From: Janthinobacterium sp. BJB426 | GTDB taxonomy: Bacteria; Pseudomonadota; Gammaproteobacteria; Burkholderiales; Burkholderiaceae_D | NCBI RefSeq assembly: GCF_002735705.1 | Contig: NZ_PDZL01000018.1 | Coordinates: forward strand, 50,433-114,432 | Length of the DNA: 64,000 bases | Reading direction: 5' to 3' | In this document: in pieces, positions 51,614 to 61,114 of the stretch | How the letters are laid out: each line of letters begins with the position of its first letter | How positions within the stretch are numbered: the first letter of the stretch is position 1 | The notes under the pieces: generated by a model | Databases searched by the model: none | What the model was told of the DNA's origin: nothing | Seen by the model: only the letters and a program-made list of their open reading frames with translations | Translations under genes and position numbers: made by a program

Positions 51614-54460
51614 TTGAAACCCATTACCGCCCTCCTGCTTGCCGCCGGCATCCTCTCGCCTTCATTCATCCTTGCCGCCACCCCGGTGGAAGCGGCGCCG
51701 ACCCAGAAAGCCGGCAAGGCTGCGCCCAACCGCGCCGCCGCCGTCAAAGTCACGTCCGTCGAAGGCATCACCGAATACCGCCTGGCCAATGGCTTGCGCG
51801 TGCTGCTGTTCCCCGATGCCAGCAAGCCGACCCTGACGACGAATATCGTCTACCTGGTCGGTTCGCGCCATGAAAACTATGGCGAAACGGGCATGGCCCA
51901 CTTGCTCGAACACTTGCTGTTCAAGCCTAGCGCCAACTTCGGCGTCAAGAAGGGCACCAAGACCCCGGTCGAGATCCTGAATTCGACGGGTGCCCAGTTC
52001 AACGGCACCACCTGGTATGACCGCACCAATTACTACGCCACCTTCCCCGCCAACGACGACAACCTGCGCCAGATGCTGGCCATGGAAGCGGACCGCATGG
52101 TCAACGCGGCCATCGACCAGAACGACCTGTGGAATCCGAAGACGCAAAAGGGCGAAATGACCGTCGTGCGCAACGAGTTCGAGATGGGCGAGAGCGACCC
52201 GATCGGCGTGACGAGCGAACGCATCCAGGCCATCGCCTACGACTGGCACAACTACGGCAAGTCGACCATCGGCGCCCGTTCCGACATCGAGCAGGTGAAT
52301 ATTCCCCGTTTGCGCGCGTTTTACCATAAATATTATCAGCCGGATAACGCCGTGCTGATGGTGGCGGGCCGCTTCGACGAAGCCAAGGTCTTGAAGCAGA
52401 TCAATGAGCTGTTCGGCAAGATCCCGAAACCGACGCGCGTGATCGAGCCGACCTACACGGCCGAACCGGTGCAGGATGGCGAGCGCGCCGTGACGGTGCG
52501 CCGCAGCGGCGGCACGCAGTTCGTCGGCGCCGGCTACCACGTGGCGCCGTCCGGCAACCCGGACGCCGTCGCCATCGAAGTGCTTGGCCACGTGCTGACG
52601 GACGCACCGGCCGGCCGCCTGCACAAGGCGCTGGTGGAAACCAAGCTGGCCAGCAAGATCGAATACAACTCCGTGAGCAACCTGGAGCCGGGCTACAACC
52701 TGTTCGGCGCGCTGGTGCCCGTCGATGGCAACCTTGATGCGGCGCAAGCGGCCATGCTGAAAGTACTGGAAGAGCTGAAATCGCAGCCCATCACAGATGC
52801 GGAAGTGGCGCGCGTGAAACAGCAATTGACCAAACAGATCGAACTGGCCACCTCGAATACGGCACGCCTGACGATCGCCCTGACGGAGTCGCTGGCGGCA
52901 GGCGACTGGCGCCTGTTCTTCCTGCAGCGCGACCAGCTCGACAAGCTGACGACAGCGCAGGTGCAGGCGGCGGCCGAGAAATACCTGAAGAGCTCGAACC
53001 GTACCCTGGGCCGCTTCATCCCGACCGATGCGCCGGACCGCACCGTCGTGCCGGCCTACGCTGACGTGGCGCCGCAACTGGCCGGCTACACGGGCCGCGC
53101 CGTGGTGGCGCAGGGCGAAGCGTTCGACCCGAGCCCCGACAATATCGAAGCACGCACCACGCGCTTCACCTTGCCGAACGGCTTGAAGGGCGCCTTGTTG
53201 CCGAAGAAAACCAAGGGCAGCACCGTCAGCGTCGTGTTGAAATTGCAGATCGGCAGCGAAGAAAACTTGCGCGGCAAAGCGCAAGTAGGCGTCTACACGG
53301 CCAATCTGTTGTCGCGCGGCACGGATAACCTGTCGCGCCAGGAAGTGAAGGACAAGTTTGACCAGCTGGGCATGCAAGTGGCGATTTCGGGCGGCGCCGA
53401 GGGTGTCACCGCCATGCTGACAGGCAAGCGCGAGAACTTGCCGGCCGCCATGGACTTGCTGGCGCAAGTGCTGCAAAAGCCGGCCCTGAACGAAACGGAA
53501 TTCCTGGAATTTCAGCGCGAGCGCGTGGGACGCGCGGAGCAGGAGCTGCCTGAACCGCAACCGCTGGCCGTGAACGCCTTCCGCCGCCTGCTCGACGCCA
53601 CGCCGGAAGGCCATGTGCGCCACGTGGCCACCCTGCCGGCCGAACTGGCGCAATGGAAAGCCATCCAGGTGACCGACGTGAAAGCCTTCCATGGCGCCTA
53701 TTATGGCGCCGCCAACGCGACTTTTGCTGCCGTGGGCGACTTCGACCCGGCCGCGCTGAAGGCGCAGGTAGCCAGCCTGTACGGCAGCTGGAAGGCGCAG
53801 CAGCCGTATGTGCGCATTCCCGACGCCGTCAAGCCCGTCAGCGGCGAGAAAGTCACCCTGGAAACGCCGGACAAGGCGAACAGCGTGCTGTTCGCCATCC
53901 AGCCGATTCCCCTCAAGGATGATGCCGCCAGCTATCCGGCCTTGCTGATCGCCAATCACATGCTCGGTGGCGGCGCCTTGCGCAGCCGCCTGGCCGACCG
54001 CATCCGCCAGAAGGAAGGCCTGTCGTACGGCGTCGGCTCGCAAGTGAGCGTGCCGTCGCGCGAACCGGCCGGCTACTGGATGGCGTACGCCATCAGCGCG
54101 CCGCAAAACACCGTCAAGGTGGAAGCGGCGCTGCGCGAGGAAATCGCCAAGGTGCTGGCCGACGGCTTTACGCAAGAGGAATTGGCCGAGGCGAAGAAAG
54201 GCTGGTTGCAATCGCAAGAAGTGGGCCGCACGCAAGACGCTGGCCTGGCGCGCGAACTGGCCGGCTACCTTGCCGAAGACCGCACCATGGCGTACGACAA
54301 GGACCTGGAAGCGAAAGTGGCCGGCTTGACCCTGGCGCAAGTGAACCAGGGTCTGCGCGAATACCTGAAGCCCTCGGCCGTGTCGGTGGTGGTGGCGGGC
54401 GACTTCGCCAAGGTGGCGAAAGAGGGCGAAAGCGGCGCCAAGGCAACGACGTCGAAATAA
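51614..54460 (+). CDS. M16-family zinc metallopeptidase (pitrilysin-like, exported)
   Basis: A 948-residue protein with a signal peptide and two M16 halves. The inverted zinc motif is HLLEH (96-100), with the downstream glutamate expected in VRNEFEMGESD. The second half (LPNGLKGALLPKKTKGS onward) lacks the HxxEH, as in most fused members. It acts in the periplasm, cutting peptides. The start is a TTG at 51614 with AGGA 7 bases upstream. It is a single-gene unit with a strong terminator. Confidence 0.93.
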   Translation: MKPITALLLAAGILSPSFILAATPVEAAPTQKAGKAAPNRAAAVKVTSVEGITEYRLANGLRVLLFPDASKPTLTTNIVYLVGSRHENYGETGMAHLLEHLLFKPSANFGVKKGTKTPVEILNSTGAQFNGTTWYDRTNYYATFPANDDNLRQMLAMEADRMVNAAIDQNDLWNPKTQKGEMTVVRNEFEMGESDPIGVTSERIQAIAYDWHNYGKSTIGARSDIEQVNIPRLRAFYHKYYQPDNAVLMVAGRFDEAKVLKQINELFGKIPKPTRVIEPTYTAEPVQDGERAVTVRRSGGTQFVGAGYHVAPSGNPDAVAIEVLGHVLTDAPAGRLHKALVETKLASKIEYNSVSNLEPGYNLFGALVPVDGNLDAAQAAMLKVLEELKSQPITDAEVARVKQQLTKQIELATSNTARLTIALTESLAAGDWRLFFLQRDQLDKLTTAQVQAAAEKYLKSSNRTLGRFIPTDAPDRTVVPAYADVAPQLAGYTGRAVVAQGEAFDPSPDNIEARTTRFTLPNGLKGALLPKKTKGSTVSVVLKLQIGSEENLRGKAQVGVYTANLLSRGTDNLSRQEVKDKFDQLGMQVAISGGAEGVTAMLTGKRENLPAAMDLLAQVLQKPALNETEFLEFQRERVGRAEQELPEPQPLAVNAFRRLLDATPEGHVRHVATLPAELAQWKAIQVTDVKAFHGAYYGAANATFAAVGDFDPAALKAQVASLYGSWKAQQPYVRIPDAVKPVSGEKVTLETPDKANSVLFAIQPIPLKDDAASYPALLIANHMLGGGALRSRLADRIRQKEGLSYGVGSQVSVPSREPAGYWMAYAISAPQNTVKVEAALREEIAKVLADGFTQEELAEAKKGWLQSQEVGRTQDAGLARELAGYLAEDRTMAYDKDLEAKVAGLTLAQVNQGLREYLKPSAVSVVVAGDFAKVAKEGESGAKATTSK

Positions 54461-54488
54461 GCTACTTCAAAATAAGCTGTTTTAAATA

Positions 54489-54529
54489 GAAAAACCCGTT
54501 GGCAAGTGACCTTGCCAGCGGGTTTTTTT
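54489..54529 (+). terminator. rho-independent terminator after the M16 gene
   Basis: A 14-base stem, AACCCG-T-TGGCAAG (54493-54506) with CTTGCCA-G-CGGGTT (54511-54524), loop TGAC, then TTTTT. An A run before the stem could make it work in the other direction. Confidence 0.92.
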
Positions 54530-54558
54530 ACGATCTTGATTTTGATGTCAACGTCCCG

Positions 54559-54676
54559 ACACCGGACAAAACCGTAGCGAGCGGAAGGGAGAGGTGGCCG
54601 AGAAGCGCAACCGTACTAAAGTACGGTGAGCATCGCAAGCCGCCTATACCGACGCGCAGTAGGTTTGGTTCGGTGT
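54559..54676. repeat. structured intergenic element with inverted ends
   Basis: ACACCGGACAAAACC (54559-54573) is nearly complementary to GGTTTGGTTCGGTGT (54662-54676). Inside is a perfect hairpin CCGTACT-AA-AGTACGG (54611-54626, loop of two or more bases). Its layout suggests a repeat family or structured RNA of about 118 bases. The right end overlaps the stop codon of the OmpA-type gene on the minus strand. Confidence 0.55.
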
Positions 54677-55362
54677 TACCCCCGTGGGGCTAATTCTGCT
54701 ACGTAGATTTCCACGCGGCGATTGCGTGCGCGTCCCGAGGCATCCGCATTCGAGGCGATCGGCTCGCGGGCGCCGCGGCCTTCCGTGACGACGCGGGTCG
54801 GCGAGACGCCGCGCATGGACAGGTAGTCGCGCGTGTGGGCGGCGCGTTCCACCGACAGCGGTTCGTTGATGGAATCGCTGCCCGTGCTGTCCGTATGGCC
54901 GATGATGCTGACCGTGGTGTTCGGGTTTTCGTTCAGGGTGGCGGCAAAGCGATCGAGGATGGGGCGGAAGTTGCCCTTGATGTCGGCGCGGTTGGTGTCG
55001 AAGGAAATATCGCTTGGGATTTCCATTTTCAGGCGGTTATCGGCCGTCTGCGACACTTGCACACCAGTACCCTGTGTCGCTTGTTCCATCGCGCGCTTCT
55101 GGTTTTCCATGCGGTTCGACCAGATATTGCCGACCACGGCGCCAGCTGCCGCACCCAGCAGGGCGCCGCCGGCCGTGCGGCCGCTGCTGCCGCCACCGGT
55201 GGTGCCGCCGATCAAGGCGCCCAGGCCCGCGCCGATGCCGGCGCCCGTGGCCGTGCCACGTTGCGTCGAGGACATGTCCGCGCAGCCGGTGGCGGCCAAT
55301 GCGATCACCAGCATGCCGATCAGGGATTTGGCGCCAGGGCCTTTTTTGAATGTTTCTTTCAT
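54676..55362 (-). CDS. OmpA-family lipoprotein with glycine zipper (YiaD-like)
   Basis: A 228-residue outer-membrane lipoprotein. The lipobox is LAATGC. Residues about 35-80 are a glycine-zipper segment (GAGIGAGLGALIGGTTGGG and GGALLGAAAGAVVGN). The C-terminal OmpA domain binds peptidoglycan: SFDTNRADIKG, IIGHTDSTGSDSINEPLSVERA and the final RNRRVEIYV. AAGGAG precedes the ATG. The stop lies in the edge of a structured repeat. Confidence 0.92.
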   Translation of the reverse strand: MKETFKKGPGAKSLIGMLVIALAATGCADMSSTQRGTATGAGIGAGLGALIGGTTGGGSSGRTAGGALLGAAAGAVVGNIWSNRMENQKRAMEQATQGTGVQVSQTADNRLKMEIPSDISFDTNRADIKGNFRPILDRFAATLNENPNTTVSIIGHTDSTGSDSINEPLSVERAAHTRDYLSMRGVSPTRVVTEGRGAREPIASNADASGRARNRRVEIYVAELAPRG

Positions 55363-55520
55363 GGATTTTCTCCTTGTTTTGTTATTGGGACATACCCAGG
55401 AATTACCTGCACACGTTACTGCAAAATGGCGCGGCGTGCCAGTGCACGCACAATGCAGGCAAAAAGGCGGCGCCCGTTTGCACGCGCGCCGCTCTTGTCA
55501 GGCCAGACTAACGGCCTGGG

Positions 55521-55667
55521 CTATAAACCGCGCCCGCTGATCAGGCGCAGCAGCACCATGATCACGGCGACCACCAGCAGGATGTGAATGAAGCCGCCAA
55601 TGGTATAGGAAGTTACCAGGCCCAGCAGCCAAAGAATGATGAGTACGACGGCGATTGTATACAGCAT
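55521..55667 (-). CDS. lmo0937-family small membrane protein
   Basis: A 48-residue protein with two membrane segments: MLYTIAVVLIILWLLGLVTS and FIHILLVVAVIMVLLRLISG. This pattern defines the lmo0937 family of tiny stress-associated membrane proteins. GGAGGA lies 6 bases before the ATG at 55667. Longer in-frame starts lack support. It sits among envelope-stress genes. Confidence 0.85.
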   Translation of the reverse strand: MLYTIAVVLIILWLLGLVTSYTIGGFIHILLVVAVIMVLLRLISGRGL

Positions 55668-55850
55668 GATGTGTCCTCCGAGAGTAATGTGTGGATGACG
55701 GCGACTGCCGTGGCCTTGCAGGCGCTGGCGCGTGGCGCCGTCATCGGTTCTTGTCATTGCGCGGCGACTGGGTCGCTGAACGCTGATGCCATGACTAAGT
55801 GTCTACTTTGTTTCCCTTGCGTTCTGTACGCTGTCGTACACAAGTCTCAA

Positions 55851-56093
55851 CTATCGTGAGCGGTCGGCCTGTTCATCGGCCATGCCCGGCACCCACGCCA
55901 GCATGCCGGCCATGCCGACGGCGCCTGCCAGGCAACTGACCATGCCGCCGGTCAGTAGCAGCATGACGCCGAACACGGGTCCGCCCGCTTGCGGCGCCAG
56001 GTCCAGCGCGCAGAAGCCCAGCGCGGTGGCCAGCAAACCACCGCCAATAAAGCCCAGCCAGATCCTGTTGCTGCCTGTCTTGTCGTCTTGCAT
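55851..56093 (-). CDS. small membrane protein, unknown
   Basis: An 80-residue protein with two predicted membrane helices (RIWLGFIGGGLLATALGFCALDLA and GVMLLLTGGMVSCLAGAVGMAGML) and a polar tail. AAGGAG lies 6 bases before the ATG, so it is probably real. I recognise no family. It lies between other small envelope genes on the same strand but with about 180 bases to each, so an operon is uncertain. Confidence 0.65.
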   Translation of the reverse strand: MQDDKTGSNRIWLGFIGGGLLATALGFCALDLAPQAGGPVFGVMLLLTGGMVSCLAGAVGMAGMLAWVPGMADEQADRSR

Positions 56094-56180
56094 GGCTACT
56101 CCTTGATGACGTTTCGTTGAACTTTCCTGAATGCATCATCTCGCGCGACGGCAAGCTCATCTGTACGCCAACGAACATTG

Positions 56181-56212
56181 CCAAAAAGAAAACGCCCGGA
56201 CAGGCTGGGCGT
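56181..56212 (-). terminator. terminator of the glycine-zipper gene
   Basis: On the minus strand ACGCCC pairs with GGGCGT, followed by TTTTCTTTTT. It lies about 50 bases after the stop at 56260. In the opposite direction a weaker T run also follows. Confidence 0.7.
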
Positions 56213-56259
56213 GTGTTTTATTTGCAACTAATCGCGGCAGCGGCGCCGCCGCGGTTTGC

Positions 56260-56916
56260 TTAGCCCATGGCGCGCAAGCCGCCGTTGACGACGCGTACGC
56301 GGTCGCCCTGGCGCCAGTTTGGCGCGGCGCTCTGGTGCACGGTGCGCGTCTTGCCGTTATCCAGGCGCACGACGATGTTGTAGCTGCGCGTGGCGCGCAC
56401 GCTGCCTTCGATCTGGTTGCCGGCCACGGCGCCGCCGACGGCGCCCAGCACGGTGGCCAGTTGCTTGCCGTGGCCGCCACCGACCTGGTTGCCCAGCAAG
56501 CCGCCGACGACGGCGCCGCCGGCCGCACCCACGCCGCTGCCTTCGGCGCGCGTATTGACTTCATGGATGGCTTCGATCACGCCGCAATTGCTGCATACCT
56601 GCGGCGCCGGGGCGGCCGCGTATTGTGGCTGCGGCTGCGGCTGCGGCTGGCGCACCGGCTGTTGCTGCTGCTGTTGCTGCTGTGGCGGCAGGGCGGCCAG
56701 CGGCTGCGTTACGGACGGTTGCAAGTTCGCTTGCGGCTGGTTCGCCTGCAAGTTGGCCATTTGCTCGGCCGAGGTGCTGGCCGCCAGCGGCTGGCTATCG
56801 CCCTGGGAGGAAGGCAGCCAGCCCATCAGGGCAGCCGTGCCGACGCCGCAAAACAGCAGGACGGCGACGGCGGCGGCAAGTACCAGCGGATGAAGGGATT
56901 TGGTGGTGGTAGTCAT
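56260..56916 (-). CDS. glycine-zipper 2TM (SlyB-like) protein with Q/P-rich linker
   Basis: A 218-residue membrane-anchored protein. One N-terminal membrane helix (LVLAAAVAVLLFCGVGTAALMGWL) is followed by a long linker with eight glutamines in a row and QP repeats, then CSNCG, a glycine zipper (GAAGGAVVGGLLGNQVGGG, GAVGGAVAGNQIEG) and a beta-rich C-terminal part (YNIVVRLDNGKTRTV, GDRVRVVNGGLRAMG). AAGGAG lies 8 bases before the ATG at 56916. The family is linked to envelope integrity. It diverges from a Crp/Fnr gene. Confidence 0.88.
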   Translation of the reverse strand: MTTTTKSLHPLVLAAAVAVLLFCGVGTAALMGWLPSSQGDSQPLAASTSAEQMANLQANQPQANLQPSVTQPLAALPPQQQQQQQQPVRQPQPQPQPQYAAAPAPQVCSNCGVIEAIHEVNTRAEGSGVGAAGGAVVGGLLGNQVGGGHGKQLATVLGAVGGAVAGNQIEGSVRATRSYNIVVRLDNGKTRTVHQSAAPNWRQGDRVRVVNGGLRAMG

Positions 56917-57102
56917 GGAAGGCTCCTTGGTTTTTTTAAAATAATAAAAAGGGTCATGCGTGTTCTGCGTGTTATTTGCGTCTGTTGCCAGTGTGCTGTG
57001 CCGCTTGCTCCGCTTCCGTGCGTCACCGTACATACAGGGCCGGTACTGCACCGTAGGCTAAGTAAAAATTATGTCGAGTTGTAACGACACCAAGGAAAAG
57101 CA

Positions 57103-57879
57103 ATGCCACCAACGACTGCCAGCATGACCCTGTCCCGCGATGCAGGCCGATCCGGCCTGGGTTCGCCCGTGGGCGCGCTTGACGCCGGCAACCGCTTGCT
57201 GGCCAGCCTGCCCGAGCACGACTTGCGGCACCTGACGGCGCTGTTCGATACCGTCACGGTCGAGGTGGGCGAGGTGCTATACGAACCGGGCCAGCCTATC
57301 GGCCACATCTATTTTCCCGGCGATTGCCTGATTTCGCTGCTGGCCGTGGCGGAGGGCCGCATGACGCTGGAAGTGGGCTCCGTCGGCCGCGAAGGCGTAT
57401 TGGGCGCGTCCGTCGCGCTCGGTCATGACCTGGCGCAAGTGCGTGCCGTGGTGCAACGTTCCGGTACGGCCAGCCGTATCGCGCGGGCCGAGTTCTGCGC
57501 CGAGTTCGCCCAGCTCGAGTCCCTGCAGCGCTTGCTGTACCGCTACACGGACACCCTGCTGGCGCAAGCCATCCAGATTGCCGTGTGCAGCCGCTTCCAC
57601 GTGCTCGAAGCGCGCCTGGCCCGTTCGCTGCTGATCACGCGCGACCGCCTGCAGTCCGAAAAATTTCACCTCACGCATGAATTTCTCGCCCACACCCTCG
57701 GCGTGCGGCGGGTCGGCGTGACCAAGGCGGCCAGCGCGCTGCAACAGCAAAAACTCATCACCTACAGCCGCGGCAATATCGAGATCCTCGATTCTGCCGG
57801 CCTGGAAGCCGTTTCCTGCCGCTGTTACGAGCTGGTCAAGGACAGCGGCGCCATCGGCATGGCCAACGTCTTTGTCTAA
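57103..57879 (+). CDS. Crp/Fnr-family transcriptional regulator
   Basis: A 258-residue regulator with an N-terminal cyclic-nucleotide-binding-type domain (VLYEPGQPIGHIYFPGDCLISLLA, VGREGVLG) and a C-terminal Crp-type winged helix (LTHEFLAHTLGVRRVGVTKAASALQQQKLITYSRGNIEI). The cysteines of an Fnr iron-sulfur cluster are absent, and the arginine expected for cAMP binding is not obvious. AAGGAAAAG lies before the ATG. Located between divergent envelope genes, it may control them. Confidence 0.9.
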   Translation: MPPTTASMTLSRDAGRSGLGSPVGALDAGNRLLASLPEHDLRHLTALFDTVTVEVGEVLYEPGQPIGHIYFPGDCLISLLAVAEGRMTLEVGSVGREGVLGASVALGHDLAQVRAVVQRSGTASRIARAEFCAEFAQLESLQRLLYRYTDTLLAQAIQIAVCSRFHVLEARLARSLLITRDRLQSEKFHLTHEFLAHTLGVRRVGVTKAASALQQQKLITYSRGNIEILDSAGLEAVSCRCYELVKDSGAIGMANVFV

Positions 57880-57924
57880 TTTCCTCAGAATAACTTTTCA
57901 ATTTCATCAACGGAAGCCGGACGC

Positions 57925-57964
57925 AAAAAAGCGGGGCGGGCGCCTGCGCGCCCACCCCGCTTTT
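57925..57964. terminator. bidirectional terminator between crp-like and lipoprotein genes
   Basis: A long stem AAAAGCGGGG-CGGGCGC with GCGC-GCCC-ACCCCGCTTTT flanked by A and T runs lies between the two convergent stop codons (57879 and 57975). It can end transcription from both sides. Confidence 0.9.
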
Positions 57965-57974
57965 GAGACAACGA

Positions 57975-58193
57975 TTACTTCGGCTTGACCTGGTTGCCGA
58001 TCACGCCGCCGACTGCGGCGCCGCCGACTGCGCCGACTGCGCTGCCGCCCGTCAGCACGGAGCCGGCAACGGCGCCGACGCCAGCGCCGATGGCGGTGTT
58101 TTTATCCTGGCCGGACATGTTGGCGCAAGCAGTCAAGCTCAGCAGCAAAGCGGCAACGGAAGTGGTAGCGGCGATTTTTTTAATGATTTGCAT
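57975..58193 (-). CDS. small glycine-zipper lipoprotein (OsmB-like)
   Basis: A 72-residue lipoprotein. The signal ends in a lipobox LTAC. The mature part is a glycine zipper (IGAGVGAVAGSVLTGGSAVGAVGGAAVGGVIGNQ), as in OsmB-type proteins of the outer membrane. AGGAG lies before the ATG. It is convergent with the Crp/Fnr gene, with a shared terminator. Confidence 0.88.
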   Translation of the reverse strand: MQIIKKIAATTSVAALLLSLTACANMSGQDKNTAIGAGVGAVAGSVLTGGSAVGAVGGAAVGGVIGNQVKPK

Positions 58194-58385
58194 GATAGTT
58201 CTCCTATGAATTCGGACCTCGTGGCGCCGGCATGGTATGGGCCGGTAGGACTTCGTATCGCCACGTCTTGGGTGTTTCAGGCACGATCACAGAATAGGAT
58301 TCTGGCAAGGCAGGGTCTGTTCGGCAACGCACATAGGGGTGTAACAATTGTAATCGCGCACGGCTGCCGTATCTGCTCATCTCCT

Positions 58386-60422
58386 TCAACGGCTTTTGCG
58401 CGGCGCCTTGCCCGGTTTCGGCGCCACCGGCTTCACGCGCGCCTGGGCCAGCAGTGCCGCGCATTCGCTATCCTCGACGGGGCCGGTATTCACCAGCGGC
58501 AGCAGGGCCGCCACAGGCGCCACCACGGCCAGCGCCAGTGCACCACCGGCGCGCAGGGCCAGCACGCCCTTGTCGACGCTCACGTCGGGCTTGCTGAAGG
58601 TGCCATGCACATACAGGGGCGAGCGCAGCGAAAAGATGCGCAAACCCTTGCTGTCCGGTCGCAGGGTCAGGTCCAGCCGTTCATCGGCCAGGTTCACCGT
58701 GCCGTCGATACTCAGGACGGCATCATCCGTGTCGACGATGAACTGGCGCGTGCGCATCAGCCCCTTGGTGACAACGAAATCGGCGGCCATGCAGTTCAGC
58801 CTGACCTGCTTGTCGCCAGACAGTTTGGCCAGCACGACACTGCCGATATTCAAGCCCATTTCTTCCAATAACAGCTTGCTGATGCTGCCCCGGTTGATCA
58901 GCGCGCGCACTTCGCCGTTCGAGCTGCCCAGCAGGGTGGCGACGGAATTGCCCGTGGCCGACAGCGACGCGTCGCCATTGATTTCGCCCACGCTCGCTTG
59001 CAGGGCCGGCAGGCGGGGGAACAGTTGCTGGATGTGCAGATGGCGGGCGCTGGCCTTGAGTTCGGCCGCGATGCCGTTGGCGATGACCTTGCCGCTGCCG
59101 TCGAGCTTGATCTGCGACGTCAGGGTGCCGCCCGCCACGTTGAAATTCAGGGGCGTGAGCGAGAGCACGCCATCTGTCAGCACCACATGCGTGTCGAGCT
59201 TGCTGATCGGCAGCTCGGCATCGCGCGTGATCTTGTCCGCCGTGTAGCGCACGTCGGCGTCCAGGCTGGTCCAGCGCTCCGTCTTGAAGGTTTCCACCGG
59301 CAACACCCGGCCGGCCGGCTGCGTCGACGGTACGCCCCGTTCCTTCTTGCTGGCGCTGGAATCGGCGCCCACCAGCGGACCGAGGTCTGAAAATTGCAGC
59401 AGGCGCGAATGGACTTCACCCGTCAGGCGCTTGCGCGGCGTGCTGGAGAAAAAAGCCAGCTTGCCACTGATGTCGCTGGAGCCCACCTTGCCGCTGAACT
59501 TGTCGTAGACCCACTCGCCGCCGCGCGGCGCCAGCGTGCCCGTCAAATGGCCTTCCGTGCTGAAGTGCGGCGTTTCCGGCAGCAGCACGCCCGTCAAGGG
59601 ATACAGGCGCGCCATGCTGGGGCCGGATAGCTTCAGGCGCACGTCGAGCGCGGCCAGGTTGGTCGGGCGGGTCAATGTGCCTTCGATGGCCACGCTGCTG
59701 CCGCTCGCGCGCATGTCGGCCTGGATGGGGAAGGGCGTGCCTTGCCGCTGCAGCGACAGCACGCTGCCCGCCTTGCCGCCGCCCTTGATGGTTTCGCCGC
59801 GGTAGGTGCCGGACAGTGTCCACGCGATGCCGTAGCGCGCATCGTCCGCGATGGTGTCGACATCGGCGCGCATCGCCGTTTTGCTGACGCCATCGTTCAG
59901 GGTCACGGTGCCCTTGCTGAAGACCACGCTTTGCAGTTCCAGCTGCCATGGCGACGGCTGGTCCTGCTTGTCGAAGGTCCAGTTGTTCTTGCCGTCCTTG
60001 CTGCGCAGCAAGCGCACCTGCGGCGTGTCGAAGCGCAATTGAGGAATGATGATTTTCTTGTCCAGCAAGGCCAGCGGATTGAGCGAGAACGCCAGCTGGC
60101 TCACGCTGGCCAATTGCGCCTGGCCATCCGTGTCCGCCATGGTGTGCGGGTTGCCCAGGCGCACGTCCTTGGCTTGCAGGTGCGGCCAGGGCAGATAGTC
60201 GCGCCAGGTTTTTTGCCCCGCGTTAGTTGGCTGCTGCCACGTCAGCGCCAGGTCGCCCTCGATGGCGAACGGCCGCCCCAGCGCTTCGCTGGCGCGCGCA
60301 TTGAGCCAGGGCTTGGCGCGGTTCCAGTCCATGTTCAGCAGGATGAGCGAGGCGGTGACGGGCAGGGCGATCAGCACGGCGGTGCTGACGAGGGTGATTT
60401 TCTGACGACGGGAGAGCGGCAT
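58386..60422 (-). CDS. AsmA-family protein
   Basis: A 678-residue protein with one N-terminal membrane helix (ITLVSTAVLIALPVTASLILL) and a large periplasmic beta-rich domain with the AsmA_2 core and its C-terminal domain (LNFNVAGGTLTSQIKLDGSG, GSSNGEVRALINRGSIS, SPLYVHGTFSKPDVSVD). AsmA-like proteins resemble bridges that move lipids between membranes. The ATG at 60422 was chosen over a TTG at 60443 that adds seven residues. A basic tail, PKPGKAPRKSR, ends the protein. Confidence 0.9.
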   Translation of the reverse strand: MPLSRRQKITLVSTAVLIALPVTASLILLNMDWNRAKPWLNARASEALGRPFAIEGDLALTWQQPTNAGQKTWRDYLPWPHLQAKDVRLGNPHTMADTDGQAQLASVSQLAFSLNPLALLDKKIIIPQLRFDTPQVRLLRSKDGKNNWTFDKQDQPSPWQLELQSVVFSKGTVTLNDGVSKTAMRADVDTIADDARYGIAWTLSGTYRGETIKGGGKAGSVLSLQRQGTPFPIQADMRASGSSVAIEGTLTRPTNLAALDVRLKLSGPSMARLYPLTGVLLPETPHFSTEGHLTGTLAPRGGEWVYDKFSGKVGSSDISGKLAFFSSTPRKRLTGEVHSRLLQFSDLGPLVGADSSASKKERGVPSTQPAGRVLPVETFKTERWTSLDADVRYTADKITRDAELPISKLDTHVVLTDGVLSLTPLNFNVAGGTLTSQIKLDGSGKVIANGIAAELKASARHLHIQQLFPRLPALQASVGEINGDASLSATGNSVATLLGSSNGEVRALINRGSISKLLLEEMGLNIGSVVLAKLSGDKQVRLNCMAADFVVTKGLMRTRQFIVDTDDAVLSIDGTVNLADERLDLTLRPDSKGLRIFSLRSPLYVHGTFSKPDVSVDKGVLALRAGGALALAVVAPVAALLPLVNTGPVEDSECAALLAQARVKPVAPKPGKAPRKSR

Positions 60423-60677
60423 AAGCTGATTCTTTCTGGACAAGTAGTTGCGATGCTACAGGAATCGCTTCAAAGCCGGGCCTGTTTCAGGGTTTGCTGG
60501 CGGACACGTGCGCTGGCGCACGTTGCCCATGCAAGTATTGTCGATTTCTTACTCTATGTGCGGCACCGAACGGATATGCGGGGAACCGGAGCCTATAACG
60601 TCATACATCAAACGCAGTTCCTGATTCCAGATGTACCGATATCTACCCCATGCTTCACATTCTCCAGGAGAAGAAAA

Positions 60678-61082
60678 ATGACAAACCGAGATTTCAAGAT
60701 GTCCCCATTGGCCGCCTTGGCCGCCTGCGCCACCGCCGTCGTTCTGATGACGGGCTGCTCCAGCCTGAAAACGCCAGCCACGGCCGACGTCGCCGTGTCG
60801 CGCGCCGCCGTCGATAACGCCGCCAGCGCCGGCGCCGCCGACCTGGCTCCAGATGAAATGCGCTCGGCACGCGAAAAAATGCGCATGGCCAACCAGGCCC
60901 TGAAAGACCGCGACTACAAGACGGCACGCGACCTGGCCGACCAGGCGCAAGCAGACGCCAAGCTGGCGCAAAGCAAGGCCAACTCGGCCAAGGCCACCAG
61001 CGCCGCCGATGAAATCAACGAGAACATCCGCGTCATGCGCGAAGAGCTCGACCGTGCCAATCAGCAAGCCCCAAAACAATAA
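60678..61082 (+). CDS. DUF4398 lipoprotein
   Basis: A 134-residue lipoprotein. The signal ends in MTGC (lipobox), the rest is helical with the DUF4398 pattern: SAREKMRMANQALKDRDYKTARDLADQAQADAKLAQ. CAGGAG lies upstream of the ATG; a second ATG (60699) is possible. It starts a unit with an OmpA/DUF4398 fusion 32 bases downstream. The repeated heptad-like helices suggest it binds a partner in the periplasm. Confidence 0.88.
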   Translation: MTNRDFKMSPLAALAACATAVVLMTGCSSLKTPATADVAVSRAAVDNAASAGAADLAPDEMRSAREKMRMANQALKDRDYKTARDLADQAQADAKLAQSKANSAKATSAADEINENIRVMREELDRANQQAPKQ

Positions 61083-61114
61083 GCCACAACAATAACTAAT
61101 AACAGGACCCCATC

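Noticed and set aside
51662..54340. 892-codon frame antisense to the M16 peptidase
   Set aside because: Long antisense frames are expected opposite GC-rich genes. The M16 frame has a signal peptide, the HLLEH motif and the terminator; the antisense protein is a low-complexity string of H, R, Q and A.
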